A stretch of DNA of 64,000 bases, from NCBI GenBank assembly GCA_036560145.1, contig DATBRV010000089.1, forward strand, positions 1 through 64,000, written 5' to 3'. Origin of the DNA: DATBRV01 sp036560145 (lineage in GTDB: Bacteria; Myxococcota_A; UBA9160; SMWR01). The number at the start of each line of letters is the position of its first letter. The stretch's first letter is position 1. The notes beneath the pieces were generated by a model. That model had not been told where the DNA came from and ran no database searches. It saw only the letters and a list, made by a program, of their open reading frames with translations. The position numbers and the translations under genes are program-made. This document shows positions 16,207-24,450 of this stretch, one piece after another.

Positions 16207-16728
16207 GTGTCGGAAGAGCTCGGCGAGCTTCCCGAAGCCGTCCAGGCCTGGATCGGGCAGCGGCGCTATCAGCAGGTGGGCGAGTTCGACGTGGAGCGCG
16301 GCTACGTGCTCACCAGCTGCGCCTCCGTCGAGAACGGAAACCCGATCTACTGGGACGAGAAGGCGGCGGGCGACATCACGGGAGGCTGGATCGCCCCACC
16401 GAGCATGTTGTCGGTCTGGTTCCGACCCCATCACTGGGCGCCGCAGCGCAGCGGCGCTTCGCAGCCCCTCCAGATCCACTTCGACCTGAAGCAGGCGCTC
16501 GACCTCCCCGAGGCGATCATGACGGAGAACACCATCGTGTTCTACGAGCCGGTGCGGCCGGGCGACCGCCTCGAGACCTGCCAGGTGCTGCGCTCGATCT
16601 CTCCGCCCAAGCGCACCAAGCTCGGCCTCGGCCGCTTCTGGGTGATCGACGTCGAGTACCTGAACCAGCACGGCCAACCGGTCGGCACCGAGAGCTACAC
16701 CGGGTTCGGCTACCGGAGGGGCGCCTGA
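16207..16728 (+). CDS. MaoC-like (FAS1-like dehydratase) hot-dog subunit
   Basis: 173 residues from GTG 16207, chosen because AGAGGAG lies 5 bases upstream; an ATG at 16192 would place that motif inside the gene. ENGNPIYWDEKAA and FYEPVRPGDRLE are typical of the N-terminal hot-dog half of double-hot-dog hydratases, where the catalytic Asp/His are usually absent. Paired with the next gene, whose ATG overlaps this stop by one base, it would form a split two-subunit enoyl-CoA hydratase like mycobacterial ChsH1-ChsH2. Confidence 0.78.
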   Translation: MSEELGELPEAVQAWIGQRRYQQVGEFDVERGYVLTSCASVENGNPIYWDEKAAGDITGGWIAPPSMLSVWFRPHHWAPQRSGASQPLQIHFDLKQALDLPEAIMTENTIVFYEPVRPGDRLETCQVLRSISPPKRTKLGLGRFWVIDVEYLNQHGQPVGTESYTGFGYRRGA

Positions 16729-17210
16729 TGCCGATCTCCCCGAAGCTCCTCCTCGGCGACGTGAAGGCCGGCGACGCGCTTCCCGATCTCGCCTACGACG
16801 TGACCGCGACCACCGTGGTGCTCGGCGCGCTCGCGACCCGCGACTGGCGGCCGATGCACCACGACAAGGACTTCGCGCAGCAGCGCAACGGCGTGCGCGA
16901 CATCTTCCTCAACACGCCGAACCAGGCCGCCTGGTTCGAGCGCTACCTCACGGACTGGACGGGGCCCCACGGGCGCCTGGCCCGCATGCGCTTCCGCATG
17001 AAGGACTCGGTCTTCCCGGGAGACCGCATGCTGTTTCACGCCCGCGTCGAGAAGGTGACGGAGGACGCGGCCGGCTGCGGCTGGGTCGATCTGGCCGTGA
17101 CGCTCTCGGTCGAGGGGCGCATCTGCACCGAGTGCCAGGCGCGCGTCTCGCTCCCGGCCGACGCCGCCCACAACCCCTGGAAGCTCGAGGGCGACCGCTG
17201 GCGGCCGTGA
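16728..17210 (+). CDS. MaoC-like (R)-specific enoyl-CoA hydratase subunit
   Basis: 160 residues. The hydratase-2 motif is visible as ATRDWRPMHHDKDFA, with catalytic Asp39 and His44 five residues apart. It hydrates a 2-enoyl-CoA to the 3-hydroxyacyl-CoA. Single hot-dog MaoC proteins of this length usually need a partner with the non-catalytic half, provided here by the preceding overlapping gene. Small split hydratases of this kind accommodate bulky ring-bearing acyl chains. Confidence 0.83.
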   Translation: MPISPKLLLGDVKAGDALPDLAYDVTATTVVLGALATRDWRPMHHDKDFAQQRNGVRDIFLNTPNQAAWFERYLTDWTGPHGRLARMRFRMKDSVFPGDRMLFHARVEKVTEDAAGCGWVDLAVTLSVEGRICTECQARVSLPADAAHNPWKLEGDRWRP

Positions 17211-17244
17211 GCCGCCGGCGCCCGCCGCCCCGAAGGAGGACACC

Positions 17245-18399
17245 GTGAATCTGGACTTCAGCGAAGAGCAGATCGCGCTGCGCGAGATGGTGCGCGGACT
17301 CTGCGCGGAACACGCTCCGCCGGCGGCCGTGCGCCGCATGGAGGACGATCCGAAGGGCTACACCGACGAGTTCTGGAAGCAGCAGGGCCAGCTCGGCCTG
17401 CTCGGCCTCCTGATCCCGGAGGAGTACGGCGGCTCGGCGCAGTCGCTGCTGGAGGCCGCGCTCGTGTACGAGGAGTTCGGCCGCTCGCTGGCGCCCTCGC
17501 CGCACTTTCCGAGCGCGGTGCTGGGCGCCGGGGCGATCCTCGCCGCCGGCAGCCCGCAGCAGAAGCGGGACTGGCTCCCGAAGCTCGCCTCCGGCGAGGC
17601 GATCCTGACGCCCGCCTGGCTCGAGCCCCGCCGCGGCTTCGGGCCGCGCGGCGTCCAGCTGCGGGCCGAGCCCTCGCCGGGCGGCTTCCTGCTCACGGGC
17701 GAGAAGCGGCACGTCCTCTTCGCGAGCTCCGCCACCCGTCTGCTGGTGCTGGCGCGCACGGGCCCCGCCGACGAGGACCTCGGCCTCTTCCTGGTCGATC
17801 CCGCGGCCACGGGCGTCTCGCTGAAGCAGCAGCGAAGCCTTGCCGCCGACACCCAGTACGACGTCCGCTTCGCGGGCGTGCGCGTGCCCGCCGAGAGCCG
17901 GATCGGCGCGGCCGGCTCGGGCTGGGCCACCTGGGACCGGGTGATGCACGACGCCATCATCCTGCTCGCCGCCTTCGCGATCGGCGGCGCCGAGCGCGCC
18001 CTCGAGATCACCGTCCAGTACGCGAAGGACCGCGAGCAGTTCGACAAGCCGCTGGGCGCCTTCCAGGCCATCTCGCACTACCTGGCGGACGCCGCCACCC
18101 TGGTCGACGGCGGCCGGACGCTGGTCTACGAGGCGGCCTGGGCCCGTACGGCGGGGAGGTCGATCGCGCGCCTGGCGCCGATGGCGAAATTGTTCGCCTG
18201 CCAGACCTGGCGGGACGTCACGGCCATGTGTCAGCAGGTCTGGGGCGGCGTGGGGTTCACGATCGAGTACGACATCCAGCTTTATTTCCGCCGCGCCAAG
18301 CAGCTCCAGATCACCTGGTGGGATACGCGCTACCTGGAGGAGCGCGTCGCGGCCCTGGTGCTCGATCCCGAGGCCCCGCCCTACCGGGCCGGGGTCTGA
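17245..18399 (+). CDS. Acyl-CoA dehydrogenase, partner-type subunit
   Basis: 384 residues. KDREQFDKPLGAFQAISH and the C-terminal WGGVGFTIEYD hold FAD-binding elements. The helix position that carries a catalytic Glu in the 13826-15007 protein reads R-V-M-H-D-A-I-I-L here, and the C-terminus lacks Y-E-G, so no catalytic base is evident. The motif before the FAD loop is also degenerate (T-P-A-W-L-E-P-R-R-G-F-G). I infer a non-catalytic subunit of an alpha2beta2 enzyme. GTG start with AAGGAGG upstream. Confidence 0.85.
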   Translation: MNLDFSEEQIALREMVRGLCAEHAPPAAVRRMEDDPKGYTDEFWKQQGQLGLLGLLIPEEYGGSAQSLLEAALVYEEFGRSLAPSPHFPSAVLGAGAILAAGSPQQKRDWLPKLASGEAILTPAWLEPRRGFGPRGVQLRAEPSPGGFLLTGEKRHVLFASSATRLLVLARTGPADEDLGLFLVDPAATGVSLKQQRSLAADTQYDVRFAGVRVPAESRIGAAGSGWATWDRVMHDAIILLAAFAIGGAERALEITVQYAKDREQFDKPLGAFQAISHYLADAATLVDGGRTLVYEAAWARTAGRSIARLAPMAKLFACQTWRDVTAMCQQVWGGVGFTIEYDIQLYFRRAKQLQITWWDTRYLEERVAALVLDPEAPPYRAGV

Positions 18400-18406
18400 G
18401 CCGGGC

Positions 18407-19639
18407 ATGAGCGCGACCCGCCCTCCCCTCTCGGGGCTGCGCGTGATCGAGTGCTCGCTGCTCGGGCCCGGCGCGGTCACCACCCACCTCGCCGATCTCG
18501 GCGCCGAGGTGATCAAGATCGAGTCGCCACAGGGCGACTACATCCGCGAGATGACCTGGCCGATCGTGGGCGGCGTCTCGCTGCTGCACCTCCACGTCCA
18601 CCGCGGCAAGCGCAGCGCCGTCCTCGACCTGCGCAAGCCCGAAGCGGTGGCGGTCTTCCTCGAGCTGGTGCGCGGCGCGGACGTGGTGGCCGAGGCGATG
18701 CGCCCGGGCTCGCTGGCGCGCCGCGGCCTCGGCTTCGAGCAGCTGCGCGAGGTCAATCCGCGGATCGTCTTCTGCAACGTCTCGGGCTACGGCATGACCG
18801 GGCCCTACCAGGATCTTCCCGCGCACGGCATCGCCTTCGACACCTGGGCCGGGCTGGTGAACCCGGCCACCGACGAGGAGGGCTACTGCTACATCCCCGA
18901 GCATCCCTCGATGGGGATGCACGCCGGGCCGCTCTTCGGAGCGCTCGGGATCCTGGCGGGCGTGCTGCGCGCGCGCGCTACCGGCGTCGGCTGCGAGCTC
19001 GAGATCGGGCAATCCGACGCCGCCGCCTACATGGACTGGTACCGGATCGAGAGCTGGAAGGCCTACGAGCGCCCTGCCTCCGAGGTGACCGGCAACAAGG
19101 CCGACGGCTACCAGCGCCGGGCGCCGGGGACCGCCGGCATGAAGGAGGGCGTGCGCTACCAGATCTACGCCTCGAAGGACGGGCACGTGCTCTTCATGGC
19201 CTCCGAGCAGGCGTTCTGGAAGAACTTCTGCGAGGCCGTCGGGCGGCTGGATCTCTTCGAGCGCTGGCCGGGCTCGAAGTACGCCGATCACGCGCGCGGA
19301 AACCGCGAGCTTCAGGCCGTGCTGCGCGAGATCTTCGCCGGCCGCAGCTCGGCCGCGTGGATCGCCTTCGGGACCCAGAAGAACGTGCCGATCGCGCCCG
19401 TCAACACACCGCGGACGATCGCGCACGATCCCCAGTTCCAGGACCGCTTCCCGTGGTATCCGCATCAGCGCCACGGCGCCGACCTGCTGCCCTTCCCGGT
19501 CAAGTTCCGGGGCGAGGAGCTGCCGACGCCGACGCGGGCGCCGAGCGTCGGCGAGCATACCGACGAGGTGCTGCGCGAGGTGCTCGGCTACGACGAGGCG
19601 CGCATCCGCGCGCTGCGGGACAAGGGCGCGCTCGGCTGA
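18407..19639 (+). CDS. CaiB/BaiF CoA-transferase family protein
   Basis: 410 residues with the family III fold: G-L-R-V-I-E-C near the start, DLGAEVIKIESPQGD (30-44), and NVSGYGMTGPYQDLPAHGIAFD. The position of the catalytic Asp (Asp169 of formyl-CoA transferase) aligns by eye with E-H-P-S-M-G-M-H at 165-172, where His166 replaces Asp, so the usual aspartyl-CoA anhydride may not form. It could activate a carboxylate in a modified way or act as an isomerase or racemase. It starts 7 bases after the previous stop and ends overlapping the DUF1214 gene by one base. Confidence 0.78.
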   Translation: MSATRPPLSGLRVIECSLLGPGAVTTHLADLGAEVIKIESPQGDYIREMTWPIVGGVSLLHLHVHRGKRSAVLDLRKPEAVAVFLELVRGADVVAEAMRPGSLARRGLGFEQLREVNPRIVFCNVSGYGMTGPYQDLPAHGIAFDTWAGLVNPATDEEGYCYIPEHPSMGMHAGPLFGALGILAGVLRARATGVGCELEIGQSDAAAYMDWYRIESWKAYERPASEVTGNKADGYQRRAPGTAGMKEGVRYQIYASKDGHVLFMASEQAFWKNFCEAVGRLDLFERWPGSKYADHARGNRELQAVLREIFAGRSSAAWIAFGTQKNVPIAPVNTPRTIAHDPQFQDRFPWYPHQRHGADLLPFPVKFRGEELPTPTRAPSVGEHTDEVLREVLGYDEARIRALRDKGALG

Positions 19640-20745
19640 TGCCGGAGTCCGACCCGCAGCAGCGCATCCTCGACGGCCGCGCCTGGGCCGACTTCTGCGA
19701 TGCGCTGAAGCGCGCGGGAAGCGTCCTGCTGCGCGACGGGACGCCGCGCGACGCCTTCGACCGCGCCGAGGGCCATCGCTACCTGTCGCGGCTCACGCGC
19801 GTCGCGCTGGAGTCCTTCCTCGAGTTCGCCGACCCGCTGTTTCCGGTGCTGCGCCGCCCCGCGCACGAGACGGTCAAGATCGGCGCCGACAACCCGGACA
19901 ACTACTACCAAAGCGCGGCGCTCGCGGGCGAGCACGACTACCGCGTGCGAGGCTCGCGCGGGACCGTGCACTACCTCGGCTTCGGCACCTACGCGGGCGG
20001 CTATGGATCCGCCGGCCGCCGCGGACAGACCGGCTATCTCGACGCCAGCCAGCTCCAGCTGGCGCCCGACGGATCCTTCGAGATGATCCTCTCCTCGCGC
20101 GAGCAGCCGCGAAACTGGCTGCGGATGGAGCCCGACACCTCGCTCTTCATCGTGCGCCAGACCTTCCAGGACCGCAGCCGCGAGCGGATCGCGGAGCTCT
20201 CGATCGAGCGCGTCGGGAGCCAGGGGGGGCCCCAGCCGGTCACGCCCGAGTTCGTGGACCGCGGCCTGCAGGCGGCCGCCGCCTACGTGGCGGGAACCGC
20301 CGGCCTGTTCGCGGACTGGGCCGAGGGCTTCGCCGCACTCAAGAATCAGCTCCCGAAGTTCGACCCCGCGGTCGCTGCCGCCGCCCACGGCGACCCGAAC
20401 ATCCTCTACTTCCACGGCTACTGGGAGCTGGCTCCCGACGAGGCTCTGCTGATCGACGTGACCCCGCCACCCTGCGAGTACTGGAACTTCCAGCTGAACA
20501 ATCACTGGATGGAGTCGCTCGACTACCGCTACCACCGGATCGCGCTCAACCACGCGCAGGTGCGGGCCCGCCCCGACGGCTCCGTGCGCCTGGTCGTCTC
20601 CCACCGGGATCCGGGCGTCCCGAACTGGATCGAGACCGCCGGCCACCGCCGGGGCACCATGTGCCTGCGCTGGGTGGGGGCGCAGCGGCACCCCGAACCG
20701 ACCACCCGGGTCGTCGCGATTTCCGAGATTCCGTCTATTTTGTGA
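19639..20745 (+). CDS. DUF1214-domain protein
   Basis: 368 residues with no signal peptide. The C-terminal third has the DUF1214 pattern: PPPCEYWNFQLNNHWMESL, then DYRYHRIALN, then GVPNWIETAGHRRGT. An internal N-P-D-N-Y-Y-Q-S-A is also seen in this family. The biochemical role is not established; such proteins recur beside acyl-CoA, steroid and xenobiotic degradation genes. The start overlaps the CoA-transferase stop by one base, making it the last gene of the operon. Its TGA lies inside a CRP-type palindrome. Confidence 0.75.
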   Translation: MPESDPQQRILDGRAWADFCDALKRAGSVLLRDGTPRDAFDRAEGHRYLSRLTRVALESFLEFADPLFPVLRRPAHETVKIGADNPDNYYQSAALAGEHDYRVRGSRGTVHYLGFGTYAGGYGSAGRRGQTGYLDASQLQLAPDGSFEMILSSREQPRNWLRMEPDTSLFIVRQTFQDRSRERIAELSIERVGSQGGPQPVTPEFVDRGLQAAAAYVAGTAGLFADWAEGFAALKNQLPKFDPAVAAAAHGDPNILYFHGYWELAPDEALLIDVTPPPCEYWNFQLNNHWMESLDYRYHRIALNHAQVRARPDGSVRLVVSHRDPGVPNWIETAGHRRGTMCLRWVGAQRHPEPTTRVVAISEIPSIL

Positions 20746-20756
20746 CATTCGTCACA
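20741..20756. promoter_or_regulatory. CRP/FNR-type palindrome, exact TGTGA-N6-TCACA
   Basis: TGTGA-CATTCG-TCACA matches the enterobacterial CRP consensus exactly and is palindromic over TGTGAC/GTCACA. The DUF1214 stop codon forms part of the left half. It lies about 185 bases before the next gene start and 30 bases before a second, weaker site. The family of the binding protein is inferred from the motif only; no crp gene is in the window. Confidence 0.55.
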
Positions 20757-20770
20757 TTCCTGGGCCGATG

Positions 20771-20786
20771 TGTGGCCGAAATCACA
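20771..20786. promoter_or_regulatory. Second CRP/FNR-type site (TGTGG-N6-TCACA)
   Basis: TGTGG-CCGAAA-TCACA has one mismatch to the CRP consensus and is embedded in a wider inverted repeat, ATGTGTG (20768-20774) with CACACAT (20783-20789). It starts exactly 30 bases after the first site, close to three helical turns. Both lie in the gap between the catabolic operon and the secreted-protein gene. Confidence 0.5.
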
Positions 20787-20939
20787 CATGAGGCCCGCGG
20801 CCCCGAAAGGTGCCGTGGGCGGCGATCCTCCAACTGGCCGGAGGTCGTTGCGGCGCTGGGGCTGTGCAGACGGTTCCGGCGGCCGTGATCGGAGGGGGGC
20901 CCTGGTTCCGCACGCCCGGCGTGCGGCGAAAGGTGCTCC

Positions 20940-22436
20940 ATGGCCCATACGGCTCTGAAATCCCTCGCCTGGGTCGCGCTGGCCGCGGCGCTGAGCTCCC
21001 CGGCTTCGGCCCAGACCATCGATGCCTCGTCTCGCGGCTGGTACAACTCGACCGGCCTCCACACGGCCGCGAACCTGAACACCCTGGTCGGACAGGGCAC
21101 CAGCACCGTCCGGTTCCGGTCCTTCTTCGTCTTCGACCTCGCGACGCTCACCCGACCCGCCGGCGCCGGCGTGTTACGGCTCGAGCTCGAGTCCTACCTC
21201 GGCCCGGACCCGATGGAGTACGTCGCGATCTACGACGTCAGCACGGATCCCGCCGATCTGGTCCTCGATCAGACCGGCCGCACCGACGTCTACGCAGACC
21301 TCGGAGGCGACGTGGTCTATGCCGCGGGCTATGCGACGCCCGCCGACGTCGGCGCGGTGATCGAGTTTCCGCTGACGCCCGAAGCCATCGCCGCCATCAA
21401 CGCGGCGGCCGGCGGGCGCTTCGCGGTCGGCGTGAGCATGGAGACGATCCGGCTCGCGCGCGGCAACGAGTACGTCCGCTTCAGCCTCGCCGGCGAGCCC
21501 CGGGTACACCAGCTGGTGCTCACGGAGGCGCCGGCCACCCTCACGGTCGGGCCCGCGCTGGCCGCCCTGGTGCCGCCGGGCCAGCACTCCCTCACCGCGC
21601 AGGTGGTCGACGGAGGCGGCGCGCCGCTGGCCGGAGCGCCGGTCGACTTCGCCGTCACCTCCGGGCCGCACGCCGGCGCCGCGCAGAGCGTCGTCAGCGA
21701 CGCGACCGGCGCCGCCACGTTCGCCTATGACGGGAGCGGCGCGGGCGTCGACCGGATCCTGGCCAGCCTCGCCGATGGCAGCGCGAACCCGTCGCAGGCC
21801 GAGGCGACGGCCTTCTGGGATGCGGACTGCAACGCGAACGCGATTCCCGACACCTGCGATCTCTCGTGCGACGGCTTCACCGCCGCCTGCGCGGCCTTCC
21901 CGGGCTGCGGGGGCAGCCTCGACGCGGACGCGAGCGGGCTCCCGGACGAGTGCGACGTGGTCGTGCCCCCCAGCAACTCGGCGCCCGACTGCAGCACCGC
22001 CGCGGCGTCGCCCGGGATGATGCTGCGCCCCGACCGCCGCTTCCGCGAGGTCGCGGTGCTCGGCGTGAGCGACCCCGACGGCGATCCGGTCCAGATCGCG
22101 GTGGACGCGGTCTTCCAGGACGAGCCGGTCGACACGCTGATGTGCGGACCGGTCAAGGCGGATGCGCTGGGCGTCGGCGGCGAGACCGTGCGGCTGCGCG
22201 CGGAGAGCCGCGAGCGCGGCGACGGGCGCGTCTACCACCTGGCCTTCAGCGCCGACGACGGGCGCGGAGGCTCCTGCTCGGGTGAGGTGACGGTCTGCGT
22301 GCCGCGCCCGGGCTGGCGGCGCAGCGACGACTGCGTCGACCAGGGGCCGCTGCACGACTCGACAGTGGCCGATCCGCGCCGCCGCGGGCATGGCTGGCAT
22401 TGGTGGCGGCACTACCGGAATCACGGACGCCACTAG
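20940..22436 (+). CDS. Secreted Ig-like protein with dockerin-like Cys repeats
   Basis: 498 residues. A signal peptide (M-A-H-T-A-L-K-S-L-A-W, cleavage near A-S-A-Q) is followed by a beta-rich region (about 30-195), an Ig-like Big-1/invasin-type domain (about 198-290), the cysteine segments DADCNANAIPDTCDLSCDG and SLDADASGLPDECD, and a beta domain with D-P-D-G-D. The 'DCNxNxIPDxCD' pattern occurs in secreted proteins of planctomycetes and myxobacteria. The His/Arg-rich end G-H-G-W-H-W-W-R-H-Y is odd. Adhesion or matrix binding is a guess. Two CRP-type sites lie upstream; AAAGG precedes the ATG. Confidence 0.7.
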   Translation: MAHTALKSLAWVALAAALSSPASAQTIDASSRGWYNSTGLHTAANLNTLVGQGTSTVRFRSFFVFDLATLTRPAGAGVLRLELESYLGPDPMEYVAIYDVSTDPADLVLDQTGRTDVYADLGGDVVYAAGYATPADVGAVIEFPLTPEAIAAINAAAGGRFAVGVSMETIRLARGNEYVRFSLAGEPRVHQLVLTEAPATLTVGPALAALVPPGQHSLTAQVVDGGGAPLAGAPVDFAVTSGPHAGAAQSVVSDATGAATFAYDGSGAGVDRILASLADGSANPSQAEATAFWDADCNANAIPDTCDLSCDGFTAACAAFPGCGGSLDADASGLPDECDVVVPPSNSAPDCSTAAASPGMMLRPDRRFREVAVLGVSDPDGDPVQIAVDAVFQDEPVDTLMCGPVKADALGVGGETVRLRAESRERGDGRVYHLAFSADDGRGGSCSGEVTVCVPRPGWRRSDDCVDQGPLHDSTVADPRRRGHGWHWWRHYRNHGRH

Positions 22437-22477
22437 CGCGCAAGCGAAGCGCGCAGCGAGCCGAAGGCGAGCGGAGT
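22435..22477 (-). repeat. Dispersed GC-rich repeat, copy 1
   Basis: On the minus strand this reads CTCCGCTCGCCTTCGGCTCG then CTGCGCGC, continuing into a GCGCGC...GCGCGC hairpin and ending in CTTGC. It is the same element found at 38001 and 41215. It begins at the stop codon of the secreted-protein gene. Confidence 0.65.
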
Positions 22478-22560
22478 CCATCGAGACCGGCGGCCCGGCC
22501 ACGGCAACTGAGAGTGCCGTGGCCGGGCCTGCCGCGTTTCCGGTGTGGCATCCTGGCCCC

Positions 22561-23085
22561 GTGAGCAAGGCCTTCACCGACGAAGAAGCGGCAGAGCCGC
22601 CCCGCGTCGTCCCGCCCCGCGCGCCGCTGCCCGAGGGCATCCCGAACTACGTCACCGAGCGCGGTCTCGCGCTGCTGCACGAGGAGCTCGCGGCGCTGCT
22701 GGCCCTGCGCAGCGCGGCCGAGCGGGCGCCCGAGGACACGGGCCGGACGCAGGCCCTCGCCGCGCTCGCGCAGCGGCGCGCCGACCTCGAGCAGCGGCTC
22801 GCCAGCGCCGAGCGGGTGCCGCCGCCGGGGGGGCCGAGCGACACCGTCCGCTTCGGCGCGACCGTCAGCGTCCGCGGCGACGCCGGCCTGCGCCGCTACC
22901 GGATCGTCGGGGTCGACGAGGCCGATGCCTCGCGCGGCAGCGTCGCCTTCGTCTCGCCGCTCGCGCGCGCGCTGCTCGGACGCGCGGTCGGCGACCGCGT
23001 CGCGCTGCGCGCGCCGCGCGGCGTGGAAGAGCTAGAGATCGTCGCGGTCGACTACTCCGCGGAGCCAGTCCCCGACGAGGCGTGA
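22561..23085 (+). CDS. GreA/GreB-family transcription elongation factor-like protein
   Basis: 174 residues from GTG 22561 (M-S-K-A-F-T-D-E-E). The N-terminal coiled coil starts N-Y-V-T-E-R-G-L-A-L-L-H-E-E-L and contains acidic residues near its tip. The C-terminal FKBP-like domain shows VRFGATVSVRG, Y-R-I-V-G-V-D-E-A-D and VSPLARALLGRAVGD. Such factors bind the RNA polymerase secondary channel and promote cleavage of backtracked RNA. The pattern is closest to GreB. A diverged partial copy lies at 24343-24450. The 3' end overlaps the convergent SGNH gene by about 54 bases. Confidence 0.82.
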   Translation: MSKAFTDEEAAEPPRVVPPRAPLPEGIPNYVTERGLALLHEELAALLALRSAAERAPEDTGRTQALAALAQRRADLEQRLASAERVPPPGGPSDTVRFGATVSVRGDAGLRRYRIVGVDEADASRGSVAFVSPLARALLGRAVGDRVALRAPRGVEELEIVAVDYSAEPVPDEA

Positions 23086-24315
23086 CACCCATTCATGTCC
23101 TGTCACGGTGTAGTGGCAGTGGTCGATGAAGAGATCGTCGGAGGAGAGCCCGTTCTCGCTCGCGATCGCGCGCAGCGGAGGCAGCAGGTCGAAGAGCGGG
23201 ACGCCCCGTTCGCGCGCCCAGCGCGCGAGGGTCTCCTGCGGCACCGGGGGCAGCGCGGGCTCCGCGAGCTGGAACGCGAAGGGGGAAGCGACGAGGACCA
23301 CCGAAATGCCATGGGCCTTGCCGGTGTCGAGGATGCGTCCGAGATCCGCGAGCGCCACCGCCCAGGCCTCCCGCACGCGCGGGGTGTCCGGCGCCTCGAC
23401 CAGCGAGCGCACGCCGAGCACCTCGACCTCGCGCGCGCCCGTTCGGCTGTCCGCGCCGAAGCGGAGCCGCCCCAGGAGCTTGCGCCCGAAATGGAAGATG
23501 CTGCTCTGCCGCAGCAGGTGCTTCAGGCGTGACGCGGACGAGTGGCCGAGCTGCCAGCCCTCCCCGGGCCCGCCGAATCGACTCAGCTCGAGCGGCTCCG
23601 TGACGTCGTTGAGCGTGAAGACCACCACGATCAGGTCCGGCCCGTAGCGGAGGCCCTCCTTCTCGAGGTACGCGGCCTCCTGCCAGGGCGAATACCCCGA
23701 CACGCCGGCGTTCACGGTCTCGACTCCCGCCGACCCGCTCGACGCGAGCCGCTTCGCGACGAGCTGCGGGAAGATCCGGTCGTCGTCCGCCACCTTGTCG
23801 CCGATCAGGACCGAATCGCCCAGCCAGAGGATGCGGAAGCTTCCGGCCGGCTTGGCCAGGGGCAGCTCGGGACCGCGCAGGCCCTGGGCGTTGATCGTGA
23901 TCCGCGAGCCGCCCCAGGTGTGCGTGCCCGGCTGGTGCTTCCAACCCAGCTCGGGATCGGACCGGTAGAGGGTCGTGAGCGGGTCGAGCTTCGCGAACGG
24001 ACGCAGCACGACTTCCGCCACGAAGAGCGGAAAGGAGATCGCCAGCAGGGCCAGCAGGAGACCCGGCGCCGAAGGCCGCGCCAGGACGCGCGAGAGCGGC
24101 GGGATGCGCCGCGCCAGCTCCGCCGTCGCGAGCAGGGCGGCGCCGGCCCCCAGCAGCAGGAGCTGGCCGGATCGCACCCCTGCGACGCGCGCCGGTCCGA
24201 ACTTGCCCGGTCGGATCACGAGTCCGAGCAGCAGCTCGTTGTAGACGCATGCGACGGCGAGCAGGCCGAAGCCCGCCAGCAGAAGCAGCAGCCGCGAGAT
24301 GCGTCCGGCGTCCAT
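23032..24315 (-). CDS. Membrane-anchored SGNH/GDSL hydrolase-like protein
   Basis: 427 residues. About three hydrophobic segments in the first 110 residues anchor an SGNH domain with block I W-L-G-D-S-V-L-I-G-D, a block II Gly in N-A-G-V-S-G-Y-S, block III F-T-L-N-D and block V DHCHYTVTGHE. The fold serves esterases and O-acetyltransferases of polysaccharides (AlgJ/PatB-like). Its extracytoplasmic location is inferred. It is one of four SGNH proteins in the window. Confidence 0.8.
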   Translation of the reverse strand: MDAGRISRLLLLLAGFGLLAVACVYNELLLGLVIRPGKFGPARVAGVRSGQLLLLGAGAALLATAELARRIPPLSRVLARPSAPGLLLALLAISFPLFVAEVVLRPFAKLDPLTTLYRSDPELGWKHQPGTHTWGGSRITINAQGLRGPELPLAKPAGSFRILWLGDSVLIGDKVADDDRIFPQLVAKRLASSGSAGVETVNAGVSGYSPWQEAAYLEKEGLRYGPDLIVVVFTLNDVTEPLELSRFGGPGEGWQLGHSSASRLKHLLRQSSIFHFGRKLLGRLRFGADSRTGAREVEVLGVRSLVEAPDTPRVREAWAVALADLGRILDTGKAHGISVVLVASPFAFQLAEPALPPVPQETLARWARERGVPLFDLLPPLRAIASENGLSSDDLFIDHCHYTVTGHEWVSRLVGDWLRGVVDRDDL

Positions 24316-24342
24316 GCGCGGCCGACGCTATCAGCTGGCGGT

Positions 24343-24450
24343 CCGGGCTGCTTCGTCACGGCTCGCGGCCTCTCGCTGCTGCGCGAAGAGTCCGCGGCGC
24401 TGCTGGCCGAGCGCGCGCCAGAGCACGCCGGGGAGCGGGGACTGCTAGCG
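24343..24450 (+). pseudogene. Degenerate fragment of a GreB-like N-terminus
   Basis: The frame from 24343 reads F-V-T-A-R-G-L-S-L-L-R-E-E-S-A-A-L-L-A, then E-R-A-P-E-H-A-G, matching residues about 29-60 of the intact Gre-like protein (Y-V-T-E-R-G-L-A-L-L-H-E-E-L-A-A-L-L-A ... E-R-A-P-E-D-T-G). DNA is about 80% identical by eye over the first 57 bases, with a 15-base deletion. There is no start codon or downstream FKBP-like domain. It lies in the gap between two minus-strand genes. Confidence 0.65.
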
